From Anoplopoma fimbria (lineage: Eukaryota > Chordata > Actinopteri > Perciformes > Anoplopomatidae): a stretch of DNA of 64,000 bases. Of this stretch, positions 11,421 to 22,617 are shown in pieces. Under the pieces are notes generated by a model. The model was not told the origin of the DNA and ran no database searches. It worked only from the letters and a program-made list of their open reading frames with translations. Position 1 is the stretch's first letter, and every line of letters begins with the position of its first letter. The stretch is from NCBI RefSeq assembly GCF_027596085.1, contig NC_072471.1, positions 8,311,539 to 8,375,538 on the forward strand, in the 5' to 3' direction. The position numbers and the translations under genes were made by a program.

Positions 11421-13346
11421 CTGCCTATATGGATCAAAAAGTTTGGGACAGAATCATTTATATGCAAATGCTGTTTAAACAATTTGCGTATCGTAGTCAA
11501 GTAGTCTGTTTACAGTCTTCATTTGGGGTCTTTTCATACAAAGCAACATATAGAAATAAACATTTAAACTATTTTTATCCTTTTTTTCTTTAGTCCCATG
11601 ATGCCTGGCCTCATAATAACCCGTCTGCTTCCTGCTGGCTACGTGAGGCTAGGGCTGTGTGCACACTTAAATCATGATGGGGAAAAGCATAAATTTCTCT
11701 CAGTGAAAAACATAGTCTCCTCAAAGCTTATGACAAACGGCCATAAGCATCTGCCTTTGGGTAATTTAAAGCAGGTCATAATCACATGGTGACTTATGGT
11801 CTGTCAGTTATATTCTAGGAGGAAAAAATGAGCCTGAAAAGGCATAAAATTAACATATTACAAGTTAATATATGTTACAGTTTGGCTGGCCAGCCTACAA
11901 ACGTCAAACCTTCCTTTTCTTGCCTTCATAGTTTCTGCAGTTAGGGCTCTCTGCCTTTGTAGGGCAGACATCAGCATTGAGTGAAATAATAATGCTCTGC
12001 TCGGCTCTGAATTAATGTCTTTGACTTAAAATCAGTACACCACCTGCCTGTCCAGAAAGAAGGACACAAACAAAATTGCTCCAAACAAAGTCAGAGACGC
12101 CAGATTTAAGCTACAAAAGCTTTTGTTTAGCCCAAAATCAACTCTGGCATCCAAACACTCCAAACACGCTGCTCCCTCCTGTTCCGCTGAAAGAGAAGGC
12201 AGGGACCTTGAGGTTTCTACAGGCATTCATAATGTTGCGTTTCTGTCACTCTTTGTTCTCGCTTTCGCTCCGCGGGGTCTGTGTTTCACCTGGGCTCGAC
12301 AGCAAAGACACGCAACTCTGAATCTACGATCGCACCCAAGGCGCCTCTTAGCATTGTCTCCTACAGAATCTGCAAGTGACAGATGCTACCTCCATCACAG
12401 CAACCTGCTGCAGTCTGGGGAAACCTATCCAACCCAAGGTGGCTGTTCAGAATTGCAGATTTGGCCGGGCAGATCTCTACTCCCAGCCGGGGGTTAGATA
12501 GCCTCTCGTCTCTCCATCTCAGTCACGCCAAAGCCAAACATTTCTCTTTTTTTTTTTTTTTTTCATAAGCTCCCTGATCCCGCTGCTGTGGACTGTATCT
12601 CTGCCATCCCCTGATACAGAAAACCACACACAATTCCCCTTCTTGCACAAACCTCATTGTGCACAGCACCCCCTCTTTCTTTTCCCCAGTTACCCCTTTG
12701 CTTCCCAGGGCTTATCTTCCAACTGGCAGACGAGGAAAATCACACCGCGCATCATGCAATCACATTGCTCCGAAAAGCGAGTCTCTCTCTCTCTCCGACT
12801 GCTTCCCTTCATCTCGGCCACTGTCATCCTCGCTCTGCTTCTCTGCTGCCCTCAGCTCTCACACCTCTCAGACTGTCACTCCGCTTCCACGCATCAGGCC
12901 TTCATTACAATTGTTGCGCGCAGGTACGCAGCGCTGCACACATGGCTTCAAACCTAACATCTTTTGACGCACAGATCCAGTATGTGAATATATACATTTT
13001 ATGTCCATTTTTTAAAGGTTCATGATCAATTTTCCTGCATAATGTAACAGCAGAGTAATCAAAGTGAAATGTGGATGCATTCATGCATCCTTTAAAGGGA
13101 TTTTAATTTGGACCTTCTTGTCTGTAATTACTATGCCACACAGTAGCAGCTGAAAGGGGTCTGATGAGTAAATTCATCAATTTGAAATAAGGTCTTTATA
13201 TTCAGTATATCACGCTTACAATACCAATATAGCAACAGCGAAAAAAAATAGAATTTATGGAGATTGCATGTCCGCAATTGCACACTCCAAAGGCAGGTAG
13301 AGTAAATTGGCCACATGGTGAATGTGAGTGTGATGGACTCTGATAT

Positions 13347-13581
13347 ATTTATTCTATCCTGAGTTGTGGGGGATGGAACCTATCCCATAATGCAACGGGT
13401 GAGAGTGAGGAAGGGTGCTCCGTAGACAGGTCTCCAATATAAGATAAGATAGGACTAATAAAGGATTATCTTATCTTATCTTATCTTATATTGGAGACCT
13501 GTCTACGGAGCACCCTTCCTCACTCTCACCCGTTGCATTATGGGATAGGTTCCATCCCCCACAACTCAGGATAGAATAAAT
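13347..13581. repeat. Perfect palindrome, 105-bp arms with 25-base loop
   Basis: Bases 13347-13451 are the exact reverse complement of 13477-13581; I compared them base by base and found no mismatch. The loop, 13452-13476, is partly TTATC-repeat sequence. The right arm reads like a diverged copy of the 3' half of the tRNA-derived retroposon at 34951-35323: it has a GACCTGTC...GGATAGGTTCCA order and is followed by AATGGATGGG. The left arm is its inverted duplicate. Confidence 0.95.
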
Positions 13582-13799
13582 CAATGTTTAAAATGGATGG
13601 GCATTAAACAACCAGTCTTCCAATTTCAAAAGCAAAAGACGATTTTTGTCATTGCCCTTTGCTCCCAATGGACAAGAGTGATGATAATGGCTGCGTGAGG
13701 TCTTTAACATAAACACATGTCATTATTGGACATTTGCTGAAACGATAAATGGATTTGGATGTTTTGGTATAAAAAACAAAGGACTTTAACCCAGGGGAC

Positions 13800-14050
13800 C
13801 ACAATTTGTGTCCTGAGTGAAACCAATAGTGTACTTATTTTAGGCTACGAGAACAAATGCATCGTTACTACGCTGCGTATGTAACATAGACTACATTTTA
13901 AACCAACCCACATTATTTTCCTAAACCTAACCAAGTAGTTATGTTGCATTTAAAAAAGGTTATTTCTTGTATGTACTATATGTTTGCAGCGAGCAAAAAC
14001 TGACACCTGAACTGATGCAAGATGGGTACGTAAAGGGGCCACTGACCATC
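13800..14050. repeat. Dispersed repeat family A, copy 2
   Basis: Carries the phrase CTAAACCTAACCAAGTAG (13921-13938) followed by TATGTTGCATTTA, as in copy 1. It lies 220 bases right of the palindrome. Confidence 0.55.
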
Positions 14051-15718
14051 TGCCATATTTGCAGAGTTGGGAGTGACCTCTATACCTTATATTTTAACAG
14101 CAGCATTCTCTATTCTCTATTTACTATAAAGTATGGGAGAGTGACAGATGGCGAATACAGTACAGCTCCTCAAGAAACTTCTTCCTGTCACTATGCATTA
14201 ATGATGTGCTACCGAGTGAAACATTTTACAGATTCCTCCTTTGAAAGTCAAATAAAGATTGGCATAACATCTTAAGACAAACAGTCGAGCAGACAGCCTT
14301 GTTACAGTTTGTAGCACTGCAGCTGCTGTAGTAAAAAGTATAAAATAAAAAAAAATCAACATTTGTTTTATCCTTGTAACGTGGGACTTCACCTGATTGT
14401 GGCTGTTTGATGAAGTGACTGTAGGGTTAAACAAACACCATGTGCAAACCTGTGTGTGCACACATGTCATCTGCTGAGCGCGATAAGGGCGCAGTTTATG
14501 ACCATTGGCAGCAGTTCTGCACTCATTAAAATCCTGTTTGGACAATGGGACAGTCACAGCGGGTCAGATACATCCTTGTTTACAGAATTAACAAAGGGCA
14601 TCGCCTCACTTGGAATGAACCGAAGGCTTTCTTATCAACAGTTTAACACCAAGCAGATGGTAATATATTCAACATGGTTATTTAATATTTTCCCATTTGC
14701 TCAAATCTTGCGTTGACTCCACTTTTGCGATAACTGCCCGTTTCCCGAAGTATGTAGGAAGTGGAAGCATCCCGACTTCAGTTTCTTTGACATACTAAAG
14801 GACGCTAAAAATATGTAATTACGGCTGAAAAGTGGGTTAACCTATTCACCTCTGCTTTAACATTGCCACCCACTGATTCAATTTAGCACTTAAGTAGGTG
14901 GATTTCCATCATGCTGATGTAAATGTGAAGCACAACTGACATTGCCTGAGATTAAAATCATTTGCACGGGTTTGTGGGATTTAGCAAAGATGCAGTCAGT
15001 CTGAGATGTGCCAGGAGAACGGGTAAAGAGAAGACACCCACTCTTAAATCCACCTTGATGCACATACCGATGCTAATTAATCATCATTAAAATTACATTA
15101 AAAATTTCATTAAATAAAATTAATTTATTCCAGCTTTTTGACCTGTGTGTTATAGTTAAAAATACCCTAAACATCAAAAACTGTGAGAAATATCCAAGCT
15201 TGTCACCGGGAAGCAGTTCAGCAGTTCATCTGAATAAACAGAGACACATCAGTGGTAAACATCCCTTCAGCTATAATTAGATAAACAAACCAACCAATTT
15301 AACATTCCCTGTAACTGTTTACAGTGATTTGACAGTGCATAAAAGTACTGGAGCGGTTCTTCTCGTAAAGCATGACTCTGTCTCTGCATTATTCTTTCTT
15401 TCGATCCAAACCGACCTACTGACATGAGATTACTCAATATAACAAAGAAATAACACATTCAGCTTTCAAACTAGTCCAAAAGTCTGTGTTGCATCAAGGG
15501 TTCAACGCTATGTTGCACAACATCTCTCAAGCTTACACTACAAAGTCCATGAACAAGTCTTGTAAGACAGTAAAGTCTGCTTTTACCGATCTCTGTTGCG
15601 GCTTGTTTGGGCTGTTGTCAACACAGTAATTGTACTGTGGTGCGGAAAAAACGTTCCGCGGCTGCTTGCGAAATGTAGTCTCGGACCGTTTCCAAGCGAA
15701 CCAAAGCAGGCCGTCTTC

Positions 15719-15960
15719 AGAGGCATTTTTTTTAAGATGGACGCAGGTAAACGACAGATTTACATAAGTTGGAAAGGACTGTCTGATGTTTGTTTGGAAT
15801 CTGGGCCAGAGAGAACATACAGAATATGCTTAATAAAGTCCTCAAAAATAGCAATGTTGATAAAGTTATTTATGATGGACTGCACTCAAAGAGATTCCTT
15901 GCAGAGAAGTGGCAGCTATCACAACGGAAAACATGAATTTGCTTCTTTGTTTCAGCAAAT
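15719..15960. repeat. Duplicated intronic segment, copy 1 (longer)
   Basis: Shares in order with 16259-16388 the words GAGGCATTTTTTTTAAGATG, AAAGTCCTCAAAAAT and a 42-base exact match (15917-15958, starting TATCACAACGG). Copy 1 has extra sequence between these blocks. Confidence 0.85.
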
Positions 15961-16258
15961 TCATTTTCTTTATTTGACCTTAAATTTGTGCACTGCCAAA
16001 TCAAACCAGACTAAACAGATAATAAACAAAAACGACCAAACAGAGTATGGCTTGTGAAAGCACTCTAAAATATTTAACTTTGTCTTGTGTGAATTTCATC
16101 AATTTGTTGTTGAAAATACAGATATTTCAAAGGGGTCCCTGGATTTCTTCAATATATTGAATTGTGCCCAAGTTTTTGGAGGAAATAGTCCTCTTTCTGT
16201 GGGGGAGTCAGTTGGCACACTATAAGTTATTAAAGGAACCAAGTTGCCATCCTGAATT

Positions 16259-16388
16259 TTGAGGCATTTTTTTTAAGATGGACGAGGTCCGCGACTGTCT
16301 GTTTGCGAATATGTAAAGTCCTCAAAAATCTCGGACCAGAGAAGTTATCACAACGGAAAACATGAATTTGCTTCTTTGTTTCAGCAAT
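16259..16388. repeat. Duplicated intronic segment, copy 2 (internally deleted)
   Basis: Second, shorter copy of 15719-15960, about 400-540 bases away in the same orientation and 150 bases from ptn exon 4. The blocks are in the same order with about 110 bases missing in total. It keeps the word CTCGGACC, which copy 1's flank has at about 15681. Confidence 0.85.
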
Positions 16389-16538
16389 ATCCCATCTATT
16401 GTTAGAGTGCAGAGAACCTCATGCAACATTTTTTTAGGACACCGTGATTCATCAACAGTGCACCCAGCTGTTGCCGACAGCATGTCCGGCGAGAGTTACT
16501 ACTTTTATCTAGTGATGATTTCTTTCCTCTCAGTTTAC

Positions 16539-16700
16539 CTTGCAGCTTAGTCTTGGGGATTTTCCCACAGGGCTTGGTGGCTGTGACAGTGGCGGCGCAG
16601 GTCGCATCCATGAGCGCTCGCTTCAGCACGCCCGTCCTATTCTTCTTGCCCGTCGCCAGATCGCACTCCCCCCAAGCCTGGAAGTCGTACTTGCATTCCC
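16539..16700 (-). CDS. ptn: Pleiotrophin, exon encoding the second thrombospondin-type (C) domain
   Basis: The 162-base exon, the same size as the mammalian one, lies between acceptor GTGCTGCAG and donor GTAAAC, in phase 1 at both ends. It encodes [29 protein letters not shown] and [12 protein letters not shown], including the last four of the ten family cysteines. In pleiotrophin this domain holds the main heparin-binding surface: the basic strands around [10 protein letters not shown] match human KTRTGSLKRA. The family signals through PTPRZ1, with syndecan-3 and other glycan-bearing partners at the cell surface and in the matrix. Human ALHNAECQ becomes ALMDATCA here, an ordinary divergence. 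Midkine was considered, but the residues flanking the cysteines and the chrm2 neighbour favour pleiotrophin. Confidence 0.97.
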
Positions 16701-17307
16701 CTGCAGCACACAAAGAAATCAGATACTTCATTAGGTGCTTTTGTTTAGTGAAGTAGCTGGGAGGAGGCATAGTATGGGAGAGATCAAGCAGAAAACCTTG
16801 CAAAACCGGTTATCAATGCAGCATCTATATTTATTTTACCAGAAAAAAGGGTCATTTGCAATCAGTCAATGTATTAACCTTCTTGAGCCTGAGGGGTTGT
16901 GAGTCATACACTTTGAATGGTTGTTTGATGAATGCTTTTAATTTGCTCGGCTATTATCTCCTTCCTATCAATAGAAACTGTCCAAGAGCGACAAAGCCAT
17001 ATCACGAGACACTCTTATTAAAATAAAAATAAAAGATGCTTATAGCTTTTTCCTAACAGCAGCAGATGGTGCTTCGCGGTTCTGATCCTGCATTTTTCTA
17101 TATAATGAAACCCTCTAACAGATGAATGTAATCAAAAACAGCCTGGCTCCTGTTCGTCCTGGAAATAATAAACTGATACAATCTTGGCAGCAGAGAAGTG
17201 AAAGTACTTTTATCAGCACCTCTAATAAATGTGCTTTCATTTGATATGAAATGTTACCAACTTAAACTGCCAGCAGTGGCCTGTGTATGTTTTAGAAATG
17301 TGTTTGA

Positions 17308-17410
<103 letters not shown>

Positions 17411-19568
17411 CTATGTCCATGTCTCTCACATCTCCCTCCATTATTTTGTTGCCACTCTCGCCGGCCTCCCTTGAGGCTGTGACACTCATTCGTCAGCTTC
17501 CTCTCACATGAAAGTGTCGGACCCCTTGTCACTGCCTCTGAGATCCCCAGGTGCTCATCAGGGGAGGGGAGAGGCGAGAGAAGGGGTGAGGAGAGGAAGG
17601 ACGGAGAGGAGAGGGAGAGTGACGGGGGCCATTGTTGCAAGAATCCTACAGGGACTTCCTGAGCATCCAACTTTAAAACCCTTCACCTCTATAATTTGTC
17701 TCTGAGAGACAGATAGAGAGAGAAAGAGCTTCCTGGCTGGCCCCTGGGAATTAGACAGGCAGCCCATGTCCTCTTTAAGGTGTCATTTACAAGTAGGCAT
17801 AAACATGGTTGTAGCTCTGTGAACACATCCACTTCTAAGCAACCCTGCATCCAAACATATACCTATACCTATATAGATTTCAGTATGATTGAGCATTAAG
17901 AATCTTGCACTGCCTTTGAAAGTATTTGAAACTGGTTTGGAGATTTTTCAATGTAGAAGATTTTAAGACCATCGCTCAAAAGTAGTCAAAGCTGATAATA
18001 CTCACAACTGGGGAATATTTTGAGTTAATTTACAATATTTTTAGGATGGAAAGAAATAGTTTCCCTGAAAGATTGCAACAGACCCAGACTTCAAAGCCTT
18101 AAAGAAACATGTGTCTCCTTGCAGATTGGAATAGTGTTATTCATTCCCTTTTCGTTTATCACTGTGCACATATTTGTACGCGTGTATCTTGAGTCCAGAA
18201 TGACTCTCAGAGAAAACCCCATGATTCCAAGTTTACACTTGTTACATGGTTCTTGATATGATACCTAAAGACACATAATGTTAACACAGTATGCTGATTC
18301 ATATCTGAATCCACGGTTAAATTGCAGGTTCTCTTCACACCAATTCTGACACATTTTGTGTGGCGTGGGCAACAAAATGTTACAGTAGTTAATTATCTTT
18401 TCGGTTGCAAAAGAAACCTCACACCTAAAATGCTAAATCTTACCAAGTTTCTTAGTCTATTTACTTGACAAAATATATGATACAATTAATATAAGCAAGA
18501 TACCATCACCTTCAAACGTTTACATTTCAGTGAGATATAGGCATTGTTATTTTAGTGCATTTTGAATATGTTGTTTAGTGAAAAAATACTGCTTTTGAGG
18601 ATTACAGGCTTATTATGACACACAACAAATAATTAAATAAATATAGCTCAAAATGAGTTTTCCCAGCTAACTTCAAGATTGCTTTTTATCTAACCCTAAA
18701 TATTACATCCTTTCTGAAAGAAATCATACCATATTATTGAAAAACTAGAAGTTTTTATTACTTATTTCAAGCAAAAACACCTTGTATTTACTGTTTGTTT
18801 GTTTGTTTTTTTACTTATTTTTGAAGCGACCTTTCTCCCAGTGTAAAAGGAAAAAAGGGACTGGCTCAGTAGAGGGGGCCCTTCTTCCCTTTCCCTTATT
18901 TTTCTTTTCTTTTCTTTTCTTTTCTTTCTCAAGTTACTTCCTACAATTTAAAAGGCCAGAGGCACGTACGTTACTGCAACTATCCCAAAAGTTTTGCTGC
19001 TATAATCTATATAACAAGTTAGCGGGACCCTCATTTCCTGCAGTGTGTTCATCACTCGTGACAGGCTCATTGCAGAGCAGCAGGCTCTTGCCTGACAGGC
19101 CTTACTGGGGGAACAAAAGTCCCCCAGGCTTGTCACTGCAAGACATTTCAGCTGTGAAGGCTGCACAGTTTCAAGCCCAAAAAGCAAATGACAAAGCAGG
19201 ATGATTATTCCTGCGTTTTCCATGACGATGTATCACTTCTTCAGCAGACATTTTTGTTGTACCTCTAATTAGCCAGCTCACTCATTCCTATTGTATAAAT
19301 TGGACCATTGTTTGTGTGAGTGACAGGCCAGCACACATTATGAGGAGATGTGGGGTGAGAGAGGGATGGGAGCCATGCAATTATACAGAAAGAAGGAGGA
19401 CGTTCTCTGGGTCTTTAATGGTCGCAGAGTATCTAAATTTTGTCCTAAAGTAGACATTTTAGAATGGTCAAGAAAATATCTGTACTGTACTGTCCACTTT
19501 TGATCAGATGACCCAAGATAACGTATTAATTCCAGGTCTGAACAGGGCATTAGTGCTGTGGAGAAATG

Positions 19569-19616
19569 TTTTTATGAGTGGGTCCCTGTTTTGATTTTAC
19601 AAATGGGTCCCAGTTT
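19569..19616. repeat. Two diverged monomers of the 28-bp minisatellite
   Basis: Reads TTTATGAGTGGGTCCCTG, then a second looser unit (ACAAATGGGTCCCAG), matching the unit of the array at 22618-23037. It lies about 140 bases from ptn exon 3, inside intron 3. Confidence 0.75.
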
Positions 19617-19754
19617 GGCACAAATACAAGAATGCATGTATAGATACAAGTAGGTGGTGGCTTACACATTCCTGCCAATTGTTTATTTAGCAAATATTAT
19701 TTAAAAGTTGACTTTTCTTTAGATTGGTTAAGAAATGTCTGTGTCCTCACTGAC

Positions 19755-19928
19755 CTCCAAACTTCTTCTTCCAGTTGCAGGGGATCTTGCAGCGTTGGGT
19801 CTTGATGGTCTGCTTGCAGTCGGTTCCGGTGCGTGTTCCCTCCCTGGTGCCGAGTCCACAGTCACCTTCGTTGGCTACACACACACTCCACTGCCAGTCC
19901 CCACAGTCTGACTTGCGCTCCTTCTTGC
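19755..19928 (-). CDS. ptn: Pleiotrophin, exon encoding the first thrombospondin-type (N) domain
   Basis: The 174-base exon equals the mammalian size. It follows acceptor GATCTTACAG and ends at donor GTCAGT, phase 1 at both ends. It encodes [47 protein letters not shown] and NWKKKFG, with six of the ten conserved cysteines. The block [11 protein letters not shown] is identical to human pleiotrophin. In the family this domain packs as a three-stranded sheet with three disulfides and joins the second domain through a short hinge to bind glycosaminoglycans. The strong conservation of this exon fixes the identity of the gene. Confidence 0.98.
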
Positions 19929-20664
19929 CTGTAAGATCAAACATGCACCAGTTTTTTAACACTTCTCCAGTCTCACAGCAGTCAAGTCGATGTCAAGTCT
20001 GAACTATGAATTGTTATGTCTGGCAAGGCCTCACTTCAACAGTTCTGGTTAAAAAGAATGTTTTAGAATCTTCTTTTTTATTAAAAAACAAGAAGTGGCG
20101 ACTGCTTCCTGCAGAGTCTATAATGGTATTTACCCCCTCTTGGACTTTTTAATATTATTTCAAGGCAGATGTAATGAGTTTAGTGTTTATGCTGATTTCC
20201 AATTCAAATTATTTTTTTTCTTGAATTTAAATGAGCTAAATGTTGTTTGTTTTTTACCCAAGTGGGAATTATCTGACTTATTTTGCCTTTCTTGTAAGTT
20301 ATTACTATGTGTGTTTGGTAAATTCTCAAGGGAGATTACTTTTACCCCAAAGGCTTTTTTTTTCATTTTCATATATTTTCAAAAGTTGTGTCCAACTAAA
20401 TAAGCTGTTAAGAGAAACATTTCTGACAGTGCAGCATTTTGGGGGGATGATGGCACTGCATGTCACTCCATATTGATGAGGTTAATTGACAGACTAACTT
20501 CTTAATCGTAAAACAAGTTGTAGGTTTTATATAATGTTGAACTTCATGGTGCTTCTTTTTAATATTAAAATACCGTGTAAAGGGAATCTAAACCTGCAGA
20601 AAGAGATTAGTTCTATGGATTTTTCAACAGTTGAAGAGACTCCCGTAGGCTTTGCCAACTTCAC
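19929..20664 (-). other. ptn: ptn intron 2 (736 bp)
   Basis: Donor GTGAAG and acceptor GATCTTACAG bound a T-rich intron with no coding or repeat feature of note. Confidence 0.88.
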
Positions 20665-20758
20665 CTTGTTTTTCTGCTTTGCCGCCTTCAGCTGCCATCA
20701 CTGTTAGCACCAGAAGTGCCATCACGGCCACCCGCGTCCACTGCTTCTGTCCATTCAT
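20665..20758 (-). CDS. ptn: Pleiotrophin, first coding exon (signal peptide)
   Basis: The ATG at 20756-20758 (- strand) lies one base after a strong acceptor (CTTGTCTCTTTCAG). The 5' UTR must therefore come from at least one further exon to the right. The exon encodes a short basic start, MNGQKQWTR, a hydrophobic core VAVMALLVLTVMA and then AEGGKAEKQG; cleavage is expected around the alanine/glycine stretch, giving a mature basic N-terminus like [15 protein letters not shown]. The donor is GTGAAG, phase 1. The four exons give 161 residues against 168 in human; most of the shortfall is in this region, whose sequence differs greatly from human, as signal peptides often do. Internal methionines at residues 13 and 21 would break the signal, so the first is preferred. 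Confidence 0.93.
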
Positions 20759-20759
20759 T

Positions 20760-21369
20760 CTGAAAGAGACAAGACAATTGTTAGAGGAGAACCCTGCTTT
20801 CTTTACACAGTTTAATTGTTATCAGTCGGTGCTGTTCAGTGCAAATCCCGGAGTATTTTTGGAATGCTATCCACTGGTATGTTGATTAACAATCTCTCAT
20901 TTTAAAATGCAGAATTTTGAGATCTCTTGACTTTTGAGAATTCTTTAAAATGTGCCTGACTTGACACATTCAGCTGTTTGGTAGAACAGGAGAAAGGAGA
21001 GGGAATGCAATAGTCCCAAGTCTCATGAGGCAGGAATTGCCTGGGGAATTTCCATCTCTCATCTGGTGTCATTTCCACTGTGCTGGATTCCAATATCAAC
21101 ATTTTGATTGTCTGCACTGCCACTACACTGTCAGTCACAGCTGTATTTGCTGTCAATCTCTGTGAAACCTTATCAATGGTAGATAAAGTCCAACACACAA
21201 GTTTGATTTGTCAAAAAAAAATTGTGAGTGAAGCTAAGTCAACCCTTGCTGAAAACTTAGCTTGAGGCTTCAATGTGGCAAAAGCATTTGTTCTGATTCC
21301 AGCAATATTCTTTATTTATTATTTATGTTTAGATTGTTTTTCAGGGTTGACTGGAATGTTCATGTATTG
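20760..21369. other. 5' intron of ptn / upstream DNA, no feature seen
   Basis: Begins at the acceptor of the first coding exon. The sequence is unremarkable and AT-rich, and I recognise no exon or promoter in it. Confidence 0.6.
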
Positions 21370-22513
21370 GTGTTTATCAGTGGTGTATAGTAACGAAGTA
21401 GAAATACTTCGTTACTGTACTTAAGTCGTTTTTTTGGATATCTGTACTTTACTTTACTATTTACATTTCTGTTGACTTTCACTTTTACTTCACTACATTT
21501 TGCAAAGAAAACTGATACTTTGACTCCGATACATTTCCCCTGAAACCTTCGTTATTCGCTACAAAATCAAATCTATCTTTAGAAAGAAAATGAATCATGA
21601 GACCAACATCGGGGACTGTGGTGGAACACAGACTGCAAGCAAGCAGGTTAGTGAATCAGTGGTCCTAGCTTGCAAGTTAAATCACTGGTTAATCACGTTA
21701 ATGCGCAATTGCAAACAAGTGCTCTCAAAGCCGGTTTGTTGATGCCCAGTGATGCCCAGTGATGCCCAGTGATGCCAGCTAGCGAGCGACCACATGAGCA
21801 GAGTTCCACTCTACGATGACTGGTTTCATGATGGAAGCACCTGCTACTCCTAACAAACCACGGTGGAGACGAAGACCAACACCCGGGGCCATATCTGCGA
21901 GAAATGTTTCTTCTGTTGGAGTGAAAGACTCTTCGTACCGGATGAAGAGCCTCTTATGCCCAAAGCTACTGAAATATTGGCATTCAAACACTCCCCATCC
22001 AACCTCAGGAAACACATTGAGGTAAATTAAGATTAATCCCATGAGCCGCAACGTTAATGTTTAGTTATCATAATTAGCATAAACCTGTTCAGATATCTAG
22101 TGTGTCCCACAGGATTGGAGTATATCTGTGGGGGGGGGAGACAGGTGTCTGATCTTCTAGTTTAACTATACATGGTGTATGTTAGGCTGCTGTCTCTGTT
22201 TGTACCTCCTTGTCCTTGGTCATGGTGGCCACAGCACTTAAAATAATAAACTTCATAATTCTCAAAATTCTGACCCTTTGCTTTTTTATTAACAGCATTT
22301 ACTTGTACTTTTACTTTCAATACTTAAGTACATTTAATATCAGAAAATTACTTTTGATACTTAAGTACAGTAAATATTAGATACTTTAATACTTTTACTC
22401 AAGTAGTATTCTAATGGGTGACTTTCACTTTCACTGGAGTCATTTCCCAGTAAGGTATCTTTACTTTTACTCAAGTATGGCTTTTGGGTACTTTATACAC
22501 CACTGGTGTTTAT
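21370..22513. mobile_element. Complete hAT-type DNA transposon with 8-bp target duplication
   Basis: The element body is 21378-22505 (1128 bp). It begins CAGTGGTGTATA and ends TATACACCACTG, so the 12-bp terminal inverted repeats are exact. Both ends are flanked by the same 8 bases, GTGTTTAT (21370-21377 and 22506-22513), the target duplication length of the hAT superfamily. Subterminal regions are dense in TACTTTTACT and ACTCAAGTA words. It has no intact transposase. An internal stretch at about 21905-22024 reads in one frame with CFFC and then PSNLRKHIE before a GTAAAT donor-like site, which resembles the first exon of a BED-zinc-finger hAT transposase. It is probably a non-autonomous deletion derivative. 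A 10-bp GATGCCCAGT run (about 3.8 copies) lies at 21741-21778. Confidence 0.9.
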
Positions 22514-22617
22514 ACTGTCCTTATTAAAGGTACCCTGTAGAGTTTTTGACCACTAGTAGATCCTGTTCAGACCTGACCAATGTTTTATGAGGGGGTCCTC
22601 ACATTGTTCTTTATGAG

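Larger units (their letters stand above)
8568..16538 (-). other. ptn: ptn intron 4 (7971 bp)
   Basis: Bounded by donor GTAAAC (16533-16538, - strand) and acceptor TCGCAG. No coding exon was recognised inside. It contains dispersed repeats (9420-9760, 11277-11420, 13800-14050), the palindrome at 13347-13581, and a duplicated segment (15719-15960 and 16259-16388). CT-rich frames at 10800-11240 and 12120-13025 are low-complexity and show no domain. Confidence 0.85.

Noticed and set aside
10800..13025. CT-rich overlapping + strand frames of 100-135 codons in ptn intron 4
   Set aside because: Pyrimidine-rich low-complexity sequence is poor in stop codons in several frames. No domain, and the frames overlap one another.
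16402..16803. 133-codon - strand frame treated as one gene
   Set aside because: Only 16539-16700 is coding (ptn exon 4); the rest reads through the splice donor and acceptor into introns.
21816..22051. Small ORFs within the hAT element as host genes
   Set aside because: They lie wholly inside the transposon between its terminal repeats; the only meaningful trace is a transposase-like exon remnant.
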